In this document: one piece after another, positions 37,340 through 44,888 of the stretch
How positions within the stretch are numbered: the stretch's first letter is position 1
Layout: each line of letters begins with the position of its first letter
DNA from: Deltaproteobacteria bacterium
GTDB taxonomy: Bacteria > Bdellovibrionota > UBA1018 > UBA923
DNA length: 46,004 nt
Reading direction: 5' to 3'
Assembly: GCA_016186905.1 (NCBI GenBank)
Contig: JACPKS010000042.1
Coordinates: 1-46,004, forward strand
Notes under the pieces: generated by a model
Databases searched by the model: none
What the model was told of the DNA's origin: nothing
The model's input: only the letters and a program-made list of their open reading frames with translations
Program-made: the position numbers and the translations under genes

Positions 37340-38263
37340 TTATTTCAGGATGTGTCCCAGGAGTCGATCCAGATCTTCCGGATTGAAGTACTCGATGACG
37401 ATCTTGCCGCGTTTTCCATCCCCATTAAGGCGCACTTTCGTTGCGAGCTTCTTCGCAAGATCGCGCTCAAGGCTCTGGATGCGTAGCTGCATCGCGCTCA
37501 CGGCCAGTCCACCGGCCACCACCGTGGATTTCGACCCCTTCAGTTGTTGAATGCGGCCCTCAAGGTCTCTTACCGACCACTTTTCGTCGACAGCCCGCTG
37601 CGCAAGCTTCTCCATGCGGGCGGAGTCTTCGAGCGCGGCAAGCGCGCGGCCATGACCGAACGTAATCTTTTCGGATTTCAGCAGCGCCTGCACCGAGGCC
37701 GGAAGCTTAAGCAGCCGCATGTGGTTCGCGATCGTCACGCGATCCTTCCCAAGGCGCGCGGAAAGCGCGTCCTGAGTCAGGGCGAACTCGTTGATCAGCC
37801 GGTGATACGCCTGCGCCGCGTCCACGCAGTTGAGCTCTTCGCGCTGGATGTTCTCGATCAGCGCGAGCTCCAGCGCTTCCTTGTCGGTCGACCTTCGAAT
37901 CACGATCGGAACGTGCTTAAGGCCAGCGAGTTTCGCGGCCCTCCAGCGGCGTTCGCCGGCGATAAGCTGATGGCCCTTCGGGGTCTTCCGGACCACGAGC
38001 GGCTGGATCAGGCCATTGGCCTTAATTGACGCCGCAAGCTCTTCAAGTGTTGCATCGTTAAAAATCCTTCTCGGCTGAAATTCGTTCGGCGCGATCTCGT
38101 CGATCCCGCACATGCTGATGCCTGGGTGACGATCCTTGTTCGACTCGTGCCCGACGACAGCGGCGGCACTCGCTGGGGCTGTCGCCGAATGGTTTCCGGG
38201 AAGCAAGGATGCAAGGCCCTTCCCGAGCGTCGGTCTTGTCGGAATTGTTCGCTGTTTATCCAT
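37340..38263 (-). CDS. parB: Chromosome-partitioning protein ParB
   Basis: ParB binds parS and spreads as a CTP-dependent clamp. The N-terminal CTPase region has ELAASIKANGLIQPLVVR, GERRWRA and ENIQREELN; the helix-turn-helix follows (TQDALSARLGKDRVTIANHMRLL) and the C-terminal dimerisation helices end at 307. The first 8 bases overlap the end of parA. Two parS-type sites lie upstream at 39294 and 41958. Confidence 0.97.
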   Translation of the reverse strand: MDKQRTIPTRPTLGKGLASLLPGNHSATAPASAAAVVGHESNKDRHPGISMCGIDEIAPNEFQPRRIFNDATLEELAASIKANGLIQPLVVRKTPKGHQLIAGERRWRAAKLAGLKHVPIVIRRSTDKEALELALIENIQREELNCVDAAQAYHRLINEFALTQDALSARLGKDRVTIANHMRLLKLPASVQALLKSEKITFGHGRALAALEDSARMEKLAQRAVDEKWSVRDLEGRIQQLKGSKSTVVAGGLAVSAMQLRIQSLERDLAKKLATKVRLNGDGKRGKIVIEYFNPEDLDRLLGHILK

Positions 38264-39098
38264 TACCGCTCTCCTCTAAATAAGACTGCGCCTGCATCGG
38301 CGCAGACCGAGACCGCTCTCGGCTCGCCTGCTCAAGGCTATTTGAAATCATCTCTTTGGCGAGGCTGAGGTACGCGAGACTTCCCTTGGACTCGATATCG
38401 TAAAGCATGATCGGTTTTCCGAAGCTTGAGCACTCGCTCAAGCGCACGTTTCGCGGAATCACGGTCTCGAAAACAAGTTCTCCGAAATGCGACCGCACCT
38501 CGCGCACGACTTCCTGCGAGTGGTTGTTGCGGCCGTCGAACATCGTAAGCACGATGCCCTCTTCTTTTAGGCTCGGGTTGAGGCTCTGACGGATGAGCCC
38601 CACCGTGTTCAAGAGCTGCGAAAGGCCAACAAGCGCAAAATATTCGCATTGGAGCGGCACAAGAAAGCTGTCGGCCGCCGTAAGCGCATTCACCGTGAGC
38701 AAGCCCAAAGACGGCGGACAATCGATGAAGATATAATCGTACTGCGCACGCACATCATGGAGAATGGCTTTGAGCTTGTTTTCCCGGGCAAACGCCGAAA
38801 CGAGTTCGATTTCCGCTCCGCTCAAATCATTGTTGCTCGGCGCGATCGAAAGGCCGTCTATTTCGGTCGGAAATATCGCGTTTTGCAGCGGCACCAATCC
38901 AACCAACGCGTGGTAGAGATTTTTTTCAGCAAAAGAGTCTGGCGCAACCCCAAGAGCCGAGGATGCATTTCCCTGTGGATCAAGATCCAGAATCAACGTT
39001 TTTCGATCGGCAACCGCAAGCGCCGACGCAAGATTCACTGTGGTCGTTGTTTTTCCAACTCCACCCTTTTGATTCGCGACCGCAATGACTTTTCCCAT
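38256..39098 (-). CDS. parA: Chromosome-partitioning ATPase ParA (Soj)
   Basis: ParA is the Walker ATPase partner of ParB. The deviant Walker A is KGGVGKTT (K11 and K16), with LDLDPQGNAS and DCPPSLGLLT as Walker A' and B. Length 280 aa. Start ATG 39098 with a weak ribosome site; a strong stem-loop stands 42 bases before it. Confidence 0.97.
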   Translation of the reverse strand: MGKVIAVANQKGGVGKTTTTVNLASALAVADRKTLILDLDPQGNASSALGVAPDSFAEKNLYHALVGLVPLQNAIFPTEIDGLSIAPSNNDLSGAEIELVSAFARENKLKAILHDVRAQYDYIFIDCPPSLGLLTVNALTAADSFLVPLQCEYFALVGLSQLLNTVGLIRQSLNPSLKEEGIVLTMFDGRNNHSQEVVREVRSHFGELVFETVIPRNVRLSECSSFGKPIMLYDIESKGSLAYLSLAKEMISNSLEQASRERSRSAPMQAQSYLEESGNG

Positions 39099-39139
39099 GC
39101 GCTCTGCTTTTCCTTCACTTGGCGCTCTGAGGGCGCAAT

Positions 39140-39170
39140 CCCCGGGGAGAACCTTCTGCTCTCCCCGGGG
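39140..39170. promoter_or_regulatory. Very strong stem-loop between rsmG and parA
   Basis: CCCCGGGGAGA (39140-39150) and TCTCCCCGGGG (39160-39170) form a perfect 11-bp stem around a 9-base loop, located 42 bases before the parA start. No T run follows on either strand, so it is not a standard terminator; it could stabilise or process the parAB mRNA or partially end rsmG transcripts. Confidence 0.6.
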
Positions 39171-39293
39171 TTATATCGTGGTTGTGGTTAATCAGTGCGG
39201 GGTATCCATTTGAACTTTTCACTTGCCCTTGAGTACTTAGGCTACTCGCCAGGCATAATTTCGCAAGCGCAAATTTCTTACCAACTCAATCAT

Positions 39294-39309
39294 TGTTCCA
39301 CGTGGAACA
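39294..39309. promoter_or_regulatory. parS: parS centromere site 1
   Basis: TGTTCCACGTGGAACA is a perfect 16-bp palindrome (18 bp with the flanking T and A), equal to the widespread parS consensus bound by ParB. It lies in the gap between rsmG and parA, 195 bases from the parA start. Confidence 0.9.
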
Positions 39310-39314
39310 AATCA

Positions 39315-39341
39315 AATATTTTAGCAGGAGGCTAAAATATT
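39315..39341. repeat. 11-bp perfect inverted repeat beside parS 1
   Basis: AATATTTTAGC (39315-39325) and GCTAAAATATT (39331-39341) flank a 5-base loop, 5 bases from parS site 1 and 40 bases after the rsmG stop. It could terminate rsmG weakly (the 3' arm is A/T-rich) or be an additional ParB/DNA-structure element. Confidence 0.5.
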
Positions 39342-39380
39342 GGCGCAAGCCCGGAGGGAGCGAGCACAGGAGGCGCGAGC

Positions 39381-40043
39381 TCAAACAAGCACCAGCACCC
39401 GAGTGCCAGCGCCCTCTGGCAACTCATATGGAATTGTTGAAGAAGAAAGGAACCGCTCTTTCCATCCGCGGCCAATGCCCTTCATATCCGCAATCGCGTC
39501 AAGCTCCTGGGGCCACGCGGGTCCCTTCATTAAAACAATGCTGCCGAGCTGGTCCTCGCGAAAGCGATCCGAGAGATATTTCGCGAGTTTTTCACCCGGC
39601 AAAAAGCCGCGGAACCAAAATTCAGCATCGGGCGGCAGGCCTTCAACTTCTTCAAAGGGCTGACCGATGACCTTCACCTGATCGACAAGTCCAATGGCCT
39701 CTGCGATTTCTACTGTGATCTTCGCCTTTTTTATCCGCCGCTCGACGAGATAAACAGGGCGGCGAGGGGAAAGAATCGCGAGAACAAGACCGGGAAGGCC
39801 TCCGCCGCTTCCGATATCAACAACAGGTTTTTCGCGCCCCCTTAACGCCTGCCAAGCTCCATAGACATCTGCGATATGCTTTAGAGCCAGCTCCCGGGGG
39901 CTCTTTGCCCCCGTCACATTGATCTTCTCGTTCCAGTCCAAAAGAAGATCCATGTAACGGACCAGCTTTTCGGTGGGCGGTATGCCAACCCGCCTAAGGG
40001 CATCAACACACAGTTGAATGCGCAAACTCCCCACGGGGCTCAT
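39381..40043 (-). CDS. rsmG: 16S rRNA (guanine-N7) methyltransferase RsmG
   Basis: RsmG (GidB) methylates N7 of G527 in 16S rRNA. The SAM motif is VVDIGSGGGLPGLVLAI, preceded by LLLDWNEKINVTG and LALKHIADVYGA. Length (220 aa) is normal. It follows mnmG by two bases, the ancient gid pair, and the stop is shortly before parS site 1. Confidence 0.95.
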   Translation of the reverse strand: MSPVGSLRIQLCVDALRRVGIPPTEKLVRYMDLLLDWNEKINVTGAKSPRELALKHIADVYGAWQALRGREKPVVDIGSGGGLPGLVLAILSPRRPVYLVERRIKKAKITVEIAEAIGLVDQVKVIGQPFEEVEGLPPDAEFWFRGFLPGEKLAKYLSDRFREDQLGSIVLMKGPAWPQELDAIADMKGIGRGWKERFLSSSTIPYELPEGAGTRVLVLV

Positions 40044-40045
40044 AA

Positions 40046-41974
40046 TTACTGATTCTGGATATCCAGCGCGGCACCGGAAGCGGGGACGCGCCGTTTTTGT
40101 TCGTTGGATTTCAAATAAAGCAGCACCAAAACCGCGGCGGCCGGGGTAACGCCTGAGATTCGCAGTGCTTGCCCAAGGGTTTCTGGGCGTATCTCAGAGA
40201 GTTTTTCGACAACCTCGGTCGACAGGCCGCTGATCTGGCGGAAATTTAAATCGGACGGGATCGTAAGCGCCTCGTTTTTAAGATACGCTGCCATTAATTC
40301 CTGATCTCGCTTGATGTAGCCCTCGTATTTTGTCTGGATCTCGACTTGCTCGAGCGCTTCAGTCTGCTCTGCCGTGGGGCAGTAGCCAAGCTTCCGCAGT
40401 GCCTCGGTGGTTACTTCGGGCCTTTTAAGAAGCTGCCTTGCGCTGATTCGGTCTTTGATCTCTGCCGTTCCGACAGCTTTAAGCTTTTCGTTGTTCTCGT
40501 TCGTCGGATTGAAAAAGAACTCGTCCATCGCTTGCGATTCACGGGCGATTGTCTCCCGTTTGTCGCTAAAAACCCTGTAGGACTCCTCCGAGAGAAGCCC
40601 TAAACAGTACGCTCGCCCACTCAAGCGAAGGTCCGCGTTGTCTTCGCGCAAAAGCAGGCGGTATTCCGCGCGGCTTGTGAACATGCGATAGGGCTCTTCG
40701 GCGCCTTTCGTGACGAGGTCATCAATGAGGACGCCGATATAGCCCTCGGTCCTTTCGATCACAAACGGGTCTTTGCTCTTAGAAGGGGCCGCTGCATTGA
40801 TTCCCGCGATGAGGCCTTGGGCGCCCGCTTCTTCGTAACCGGAGGTGCCGTTAATCTGTCCCGCGCAGAATAAGCCACGAATATCTTTAGTCTCCATTGT
40901 GCGCTTAAGCTGCGTCGGATCCAGGCAGTCGTATTCGACGGCATATCCCGGCCGCGAGATCTCAACGTTCTCAAGGCCGGGAATGGTTTTCAGGAAAGCC
41001 CTCTGTACATCCAGCGGAAGGCTTGTGCTCAAGCCGTTCGCATAGATCTCTTTGGTCTGCAGGCCTTCGGGTTCAAGAAAAATCTGGTGGCGCTCCTTGT
41101 CGGCAAAGCGCTTCACCTTGTCTTCGATCGAAGGGCAGTAGCGCGGCCCCGTGCCTTTGATCAGGCCCGTGAACATCGGGGAACGATCGAAGTTTTCGGC
41201 GATAATTTCATGAGTTCTCGCGTTGGTGTAGGTAATCCAGCAGCAGACCTGCGGCAGAACCGGAAATCTCTCGGGCCGAAAATAAAACGAGAACGGCAGC
41301 GGCGGCCGGTCTCCGGGCTGCTCCTCGAGCCTTGAAAAATCAATCGAACGCCGCTCAAGGCGGGCGGGCGTGCCGGTTTTAAGCCGCTGCATGCGAAAGC
41401 CGGCGTCCTTAAGCCACGCCGAAAGCCCGTACGAAGCCGAATCTCCTGCCCGTCCGCCACGCTGGCTCTGCATTCCCACGTGCATGAGCCCGCCGAGAAA
41501 CGTCCCGGTCGTGAGGATGACCGCGTCGGCGTAAATCTCTTCGCCCCAAGAAGTTGCCACGCCATACACCGCGCCATTCTTCACAAGCACACGCTCCACC
41601 TCGCGCTGGATGAGCGTCAGGTTCGGAGCCGTCTCGACGACTTCCTTGATGTTGGCGGCGTAAATATACTTGTCACACTGAGCTCTGCTCGACCGAACGG
41701 CCGGGCCCTTTGAAGCATTCAATCTCTTGAATTGAATCCCGCTCTTATCGGTATTGATTCCCATCTCGCCGCCGAGCGCATCGATCTCTTTGACGAGTTG
41801 ACCTTTGGCGAGCCCGCCTATGGCGGGGTTGCAGGACATGTATCCGACGCGATCGTTATTGAGGGTCGTCAATAAGGTGCGGCGTCCAAGGCGCGCCGCA
41901 GCGAGCGATGCCTCAATTCCGGCATGTCCCGCTCCAATTACAATGACGTCAAACTTTTGTTCCACGTGGAACAC
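40046..41974 (-). CDS. mnmG: tRNA uridine 5-carboxymethylaminomethyl modification enzyme MnmG
   Basis: MnmG (GidA) with MnmE modifies U34 of certain tRNAs. The FAD motif is [22 protein letters not shown] and the second signature [12 protein letters not shown] is present. Length (642 aa) is normal. The start is a GTG at 41974, and its first six codons (VFHVEQ, read with Met) are formed by the parS-2 palindrome. The mnmE partner is not in the window. Confidence 0.96.
   Translation of the reverse strand: MFHVEQKFDVIVIGAGHAGIEASLAAARLGRRTLLTTLNNDRVGYMSCNPAIGGLAKGQLVKEIDALGGEMGINTDKSGIQFKRLNASKGPAVRSSRAQCDKYIYAANIKEVVETAPNLTLIQREVERVLVKNGAVYGVATSWGEEIYADAVILTTGTFLGGLMHVGMQSQRGGRAGDSASYGLSAWLKDAGFRMQRLKTGTPARLERRSIDFSRLEEQPGDRPPLPFSFYFRPERFPVLPQVCCWITYTNARTHEIIAENFDRSPMFTGLIKGTGPRYCPSIEDKVKRFADKERHQIFLEPEGLQTKEIYANGLSTSLPLDVQRAFLKTIPGLENVEISRPGYAVEYDCLDPTQLKRTMETKDIRGLFCAGQINGTSGYEEAGAQGLIAGINAAAPSKSKDPFVIERTEGYIGVLIDDLVTKGAEEPYRMFTSRAEYRLLLREDNADLRLSGRAYCLGLLSEESYRVFSDKRETIARESQAMDEFFFNPTNENNEKLKAVGTAEIKDRISARQLLKRPEVTTEALRKLGYCPTAEQTEALEQVEIQTKYEGYIKRDQELMAAYLKNEALTIPSDLNFRQISGLSTEVVEKLSEIRPETLGQALRISGVTPAAAVLVLLYLKSNEQKRRVPASGAALDIQNQ
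41958..41973. promoter_or_regulatory. parS: parS centromere site 2, overlapping the mnmG start
   Basis: A second identical TGTTCCACGTGGAACA overlaps the first codons of mnmG (start codon 41974-41972). The only other perfect copy in the window is site 1, 2.66 kb away. ParB binding here would sit on the mnmG translation start and promoter-proximal DNA. Confidence 0.9.
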
Positions 41975-42157
41975 TCCGAAAAAAATGTGTGTAATATCAA
42001 TAAACTACAATCGAGACCGCGAGGCAGCCCGGAACGAGACGTAAATACCTGTAATTTAAAGGAAAGTCAAAATAAAAGCCACAAGCGCATTATTTCTGTT
42101 TTGCTTTGTAATATCAGCGGCTTGCGCAGATATCTTGGTTATCCACATCGTGGGTAA
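41975..42157. other. AT-rich gap with one DnaA box, possible origin or origin remnant
   Basis: This 183-base gap between mnmG and the next gene is AT-richer than its surroundings (for example GTAATTTAAAGG, CAAAATAAAAGCC, CATTATTTCTG). It contains a perfect DnaA box, TTATCCACA, at 42139-42147, and parS site 2 at its edge. GTAATATCA occurs twice (41991 and 42109). I see no second perfect DnaA box, so a working oriC is not shown; the true origin may be elsewhere nearby. Confidence 0.35.
42139..42147 (+). promoter_or_regulatory. Perfect DnaA box
   Basis: TTATCCACA is the high-affinity DnaA consensus. It is the only exact copy noticed in the window and sits in the AT-rich gap next to parS site 2. 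Confidence 0.5.
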
Positions 42158-42490
42158 TCACGACTGCGTCACAAATCGTCGGCCCACCAAATACTCTTGC
42201 GAACCCTTTGATTTGAGCGCTTCCGAGAATCCATGCAGCACGATCGCGTGGCCGTAGATTTCAGAAAATCCGGAAATATAGACTTCACCGTAAATCTTCG
42301 CGCGCCCGCACACACGCACGCCTTCGGCGAGATACACGGAATCATCGGCGTGCGCGGTTTCCGCGACGAATCCGCCGCCGTTTGGATGTTTGTGACCGGC
42401 ATATCCTCCGCAATCAAACGCGTTCGCTTGCTGGTGAAAAACAAAAAGCAGAGCAAGCCCCGCCATGAACCCAGCGAAAACCGACTTCAT
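42158..42490 (-). CDS. Small exported protein with hexapeptide-like repeats, 110 aa
   Basis: A clear signal peptide (1-24, ending ANA) is followed by a Gly/His/Cys-rich stretch and then a run of short repeats of the type V-x-G-x-A-x-I-x-G (DDSVYLAEGVRVCGRAKIYGEVYISGF). Such repeats form a left-handed beta-helix coil. I do not recognise the family as a whole. It is convergent with nothing; its start lies 122 bases before the tRNA gene. Function unknown. Confidence 0.65.
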   Translation of the reverse strand: MKSVFAGFMAGLALLFVFHQQANAFDCGGYAGHKHPNGGGFVAETAHADDSVYLAEGVRVCGRAKIYGEVYISGFSEIYGHAIVLHGFSEALKSKGSQEYLVGRRFVTQS

Positions 42491-42612
42491 AGCGCTACCT
42501 CCGCGCCCCTTATATTCAGTTTTTTGAGGGATACCAACACGCGCCGCACAGCCGTCCGGACCACGAATTTTATTGTTTTAGGAAAGCAGGACTCAGGATA
42601 AAAGGATCCGGC

Positions 42613-42689
42613 GCGGGCGTAGCTCAGTTGGCTAGAGCACGAGCTTCCCAAGCTCGGGGTCGAGGGTTCGAGCCCCTTCGCCCGCTCCA
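42613..42689 (+). tRNA. tRNA-Gly (anticodon CCC)
   Basis: A full cloverleaf can be folded: acceptor GCGGGCG/CGCCCGC, D stem GCTC/GAGC, anticodon stem CGAGC/GCTCG with loop TTCCCAA (anticodon CCC at 42647-42649, reads GGG), and T stem GAGGG/CCCTT with loop TTCGAGC. The CCA end is encoded (42687-42689). Length 77. Its 3' end is copied in reverse at 42872, and an accessory region follows. Confidence 0.95.
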
Positions 42690-42816
42690 CGCCTTTTCCG
42701 TGAAAACGCCTTTCAGATACGTCAGACTCCTCATCGCTCCCGCGCAGTACCCTTTGTACAGCTTGGTCGCTCTTCGTCGTCTTCCTTGCTGAAAGAGCGT
42801 TTTGACGGAAAAGGCG
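42690..42816. repeat. Large inverted repeat directly after the tRNA
   Basis: The left arm (42690-42716, beginning CGCCTTTTCCGTGAAAACGC) and the right arm (42789-42816, ending ACGGAAAAGGCG) are nearly perfect inverted copies of 27-28 bases, with two small differences. The 72-base centre contains a smaller GTAC...GTAC dyad. RNA from this stretch would form one long hairpin. It begins immediately after the CCA of the tRNA, so it would be part of the tRNA precursor unless cut off. Confidence 0.7.
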
Positions 42817-42871
42817 AAAGGACTCGTCGAAGATTTATTCATCGTCTGCGCTTCGATATTCAGTTTTCCGC

Positions 42872-42898
42872 TGGAGCGGGCGAGGGGCGAGAATCGAA
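42872..42898 (-). pseudogene. Inverted fragment of the tRNA-Gly 3' end
   Basis: On the minus strand the stretch ends in TCGCCCGCTCCA, identical to the last 12 bases of the tRNA, and is preceded by TTCGATTC, a standard T-loop sequence. It covers roughly the T loop and 3' acceptor end only. It may be a leftover attachment site from an integrated element or a rearranged tRNA copy. Confidence 0.55.
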
Positions 42899-42924
42899 GC
42901 GAGCGGCCTTGCGGCGCGAGGCGG

Positions 42925-42945
42925 AAAACGCGTGACGCGTTTTTT
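42925..42945 (+). terminator. Terminator-like hairpin after the tRNA region
   Basis: AAAACGCG (42925-42932) and CGCGTTTT (42936-42943) form a stem around TGA, with two more T residues after. The hairpin works on either strand (T run on both). It could end transcription from the tRNA promoter. Confidence 0.55.
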
Positions 42946-43283
42946 AGTGAGCGGAGGAGAGGCTAAAACTGTAAACGAACTTGAGATGGGTGAGCCCCAC
43001 CATGAGTCGCGTGGGCAGCGGCGGCCAGCCGATACAGCTCATGTTTTTTGTTCAAAAACGAATCGAGCCTTGTGGAAAAAAGCCGGCCTTGGGTCTCTTC
43101 ATTTTCAGGTTTGGATGGGCGCATCAATCACCAGGTTTTGAGGGTTCGCTCCTGCTTTCCTGGTTATTTCAACGCGCCACTTCTCGCTACAAAAGCCTTT
43201 AAATCAGCTGATTTTCTATTTCTTCAGGGGCGACTATCTAGCTCGTTCGTGCAACTGAACGGCGATGATGTTATTATTTTAAT
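42946..43283. other. Apparent non-coding region, 338 bases
   Basis: Several overlapping short open frames exist on the plus strand (up to 81 aa), but none has a ribosome site or protein-like composition, and no one frame is favoured. The end (43260-43283) is AT-rich and holds a TATTAT hexamer (43272-43277) seven bases before the next gene's ATG, a possible -10 box. No repeat or RNA gene was recognised. Confidence 0.5.
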
Positions 43284-43598
43284 ATGGAGCTAATCCAAAC
43301 GGCACTCGGGCGATGGGTTCCAAGCCACGAGTCCCAAACAGTTCTTGAAGATGGCATTTTACGGGTACTTTTCGATTACCGAATGAGCCCCCAAAACCCA
43401 GAGAACGTTCCGATGAAACTTTCGGATATTGTACGTGCTGTTAATTCGGATGAAAGATTAGTGCTGGCGGCACTCGAAGCACTGAAAACGGACACATTCG
43501 TTGAGAATCGCGGCCTGTTTCAGCAGGAGCGAACTTTTGGAATTACTGGACTCGGCGTTCGTTTTATTAGGAATATGCCACAGGATAACTTCGGATGA
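43284..43598 (+). CDS. Small protein paired with a HEPN gene, winged-helix-like
   Basis: I do not recognise the family. Residues 28-80 (FDYRMSPQNPENVPMKLSDIVRAVNSDERLVLAALEALKTDTFVE, spread over this range) have the helix pattern of a winged-helix domain. The 104-aa protein overlaps the following HEPN gene by 4 bases (ATGA), so the two are translationally coupled, as in toxin-antitoxin pairs. A TATTAT -10-like hexamer 7 bases before the ATG suggests a leaderless start. A role as antitoxin or autoregulator is inferred. Confidence 0.6.
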   Translation: MELIQTALGRWVPSHESQTVLEDGILRVLFDYRMSPQNPENVPMKLSDIVRAVNSDERLVLAALEALKTDTFVENRGLFQQERTFGITGLGVRFIRNMPQDNFG

Positions 43599-44089
43599 GC
43601 CATGCTGCTTGGATGCAGCAGGCTGAGAATGACCTCGCTGCTGCGAAAATTCTCAGCGATGCGAACCACCATTCGCAAGCAGTTTGGCTTGCCGGGCAAG
43701 CAGTAGAAAAAGCGCACAAAGCGATTCTCGCCGCCCTCGGACTCCGTTACCAAGATAAACACTACAGGCATCTTGGGCACGACACCGGGGAAATCTCGAA
43801 CCTGCTTCCGACAACTTTGCATGAGCCGACCGATCCCCAAGTTGCAGTACGGCTCTCCACCCTTGAAGGACGCGTTAGAGAATCACGATACCCCATCCCT
43901 CGCCAGACCGGGCAACCCCTACTAACCGTGATTGTTCCGCCTGTATCGTCGTTCACTACCTCACAACAGGACGTTGCGGATGCTGAGCAATTGCTCAGGT
44001 GGTGTCAGGATCGGGTTGCGCGTGCATTACGCGCAGAGCGTGCAATGAAGCCCCGTAATCCGCCTACAAAGAAGAGGGGAGCGCGGTGA
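43595..44089 (+). CDS. HEPN-domain protein, putative toxin
   Basis: The first ~100 residues match the HEPN pattern: W-x2-QAENDLAAAKIL, then A-VWLAGQAVEKAHKAILAALGL and a later RESRYP. HEPN domains are often RNases in toxin-antitoxin systems. The common R-x4-6-H site is not clear in the usual last helix (RVRESRY has no His), though R51-x4-H56 exists earlier, so activity is uncertain. The C-terminus is Lys/Arg-rich. No MNT nucleotidyltransferase is adjacent; the partner is the small protein upstream. Confidence 0.7.
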   Translation: MSHAAWMQQAENDLAAAKILSDANHHSQAVWLAGQAVEKAHKAILAALGLRYQDKHYRHLGHDTGEISNLLPTTLHEPTDPQVAVRLSTLEGRVRESRYPIPRQTGQPLLTVIVPPVSSFTTSQQDVADAEQLLRWCQDRVARALRAERAMKPRNPPTKKRGAR

Positions 44090-44224
44090 AGCAAGACCGC
44101 GTGTAAACAGGCTCCTTGGATTGATGCGCATTACATTTCCGGCCAAACAGATGATAGTAAATTCTTTTGGCACCCAGGCGCCTTTTTCTATTTATAGCCC
44201 CAAAATGGCCATTGTCGGCCCCGC

Positions 44225-44254
44225 TTGACATATGCATATAAAGTCATATATAGT
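44225..44254 (+). promoter_or_regulatory. Strong sigma-70-type promoter for the DUF4160 gene
   Basis: A perfect -35 box TTGACA (44225-44230) and a -10 TATAGT (44249-44254) are 18 bases apart. Transcription would begin near 44261, which is exactly an in-frame ATG of the next gene, so the mRNA is predicted leaderless. Confidence 0.7.
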
Positions 44255-44260
44255 ATGACT

Positions 44261-44518
44261 ATGGGAGAAATGTTTCGCTTCGGCGGCGTCATCATCCGGG
44301 TCTGGTCAAGCGATCATAATCCGCCGCATGTCGAGGCGTTCTGGCCCAGCATGAAAAGCCCGGAAGCGCACGCGAAGTTCCAGCTAGATACCCTAGAATG
44401 CATCGAGTGCCGTGGCTTTTCAGCCCGTGACGTTCGTAAAATCCAAGAGGAGCTGCGTAAACGTCACGAAAAGCTCAGGGAAGGATGGAGGCAAATTCAT
44501 GGCCAAGAAGAAGATTAG
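44261..44518 (+). CDS. DUF4160 family protein
   Basis: The pattern FGGVIIRVWSSDHNPPHVEAFW matches DUF4160 (x-R-F-x-G-x-x-I-x-M-x3-DHNPPH). The start is set at ATG 44261: it matches the family N-terminus (M-x5-F) and the predicted transcription start, while 44225 lies within the promoter itself. Product is 85 aa. DUF4160 genes are usually paired with DUF2442 and suspected to be toxin-antitoxin parts, but the activity is unknown. Here the partner is a ribbon-helix-helix protein, overlapping by 20 bases. Confidence 0.8.
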   Translation: MGEMFRFGGVIIRVWSSDHNPPHVEAFWPSMKSPEAHAKFQLDTLECIECRGFSARDVRKIQEELRKRHEKLREGWRQIHGQEED

Positions 44519-44747
44519 TTACGGAAATAAAGACCTTTTGGGCGATGCGGACTTTGATCCGAAAACGGCCAAAGAACGAATTACGATCTGGCTCGATGAA
44601 GTTGTTCTGGACGCTTTCCGCGGGCGGGCACGGGCCGAGGGCACGAAATACCAGACGCTGGTCAACCAGGCGCTCCGTGAAGCCATCCACAGGCCGTCTC
44701 TCATCGAACGCGTTGAACGGCTGGAAAAGAAGCTGGGAACGGGATAA
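44499..44747 (+). CDS. BrnA/CopG-like ribbon-helix-helix protein, putative antitoxin
   Basis: The core AKERITIWLDEVVLDAFRGRARAEGTKYQTLVNQALREAI is split over residues 24-63 and has the RHH pattern with the BrnA-like KERITIWLD and YQTLVNQALR. Such proteins bind DNA as dimers and often repress their own operon. The ATG at 44499 has GGAGG 7 bases upstream, inside the DUF4160 gene. The C-terminal helix (IERVERLEKKLG) looks like a short coiled coil. Length 82 aa. Confidence 0.8.
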   Translation: MAKKKISYGNKDLLGDADFDPKTAKERITIWLDEVVLDAFRGRARAEGTKYQTLVNQALREAIHRPSLIERVERLEKKLGTG

Positions 44748-44888
44748 CGCGGATTAACGGTTCCTAACCTCAAAACCGGTGGAAACCGAAAAGCCGGTAT
44801 CGCCGACCGCGCTGTCAGTGTTCGCGCCGGGCTTAACCAGGCGCTTTTTGCCGATTTTGCGGCCAAAATCATGATAAAATCAAGCTGG

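Noticed and set aside
42932..43293. Short plus-strand open frames of 69-81 aa after the tRNA
   Set aside because: They overlap each other in different frames and have no ribosome site, so none can be preferred.
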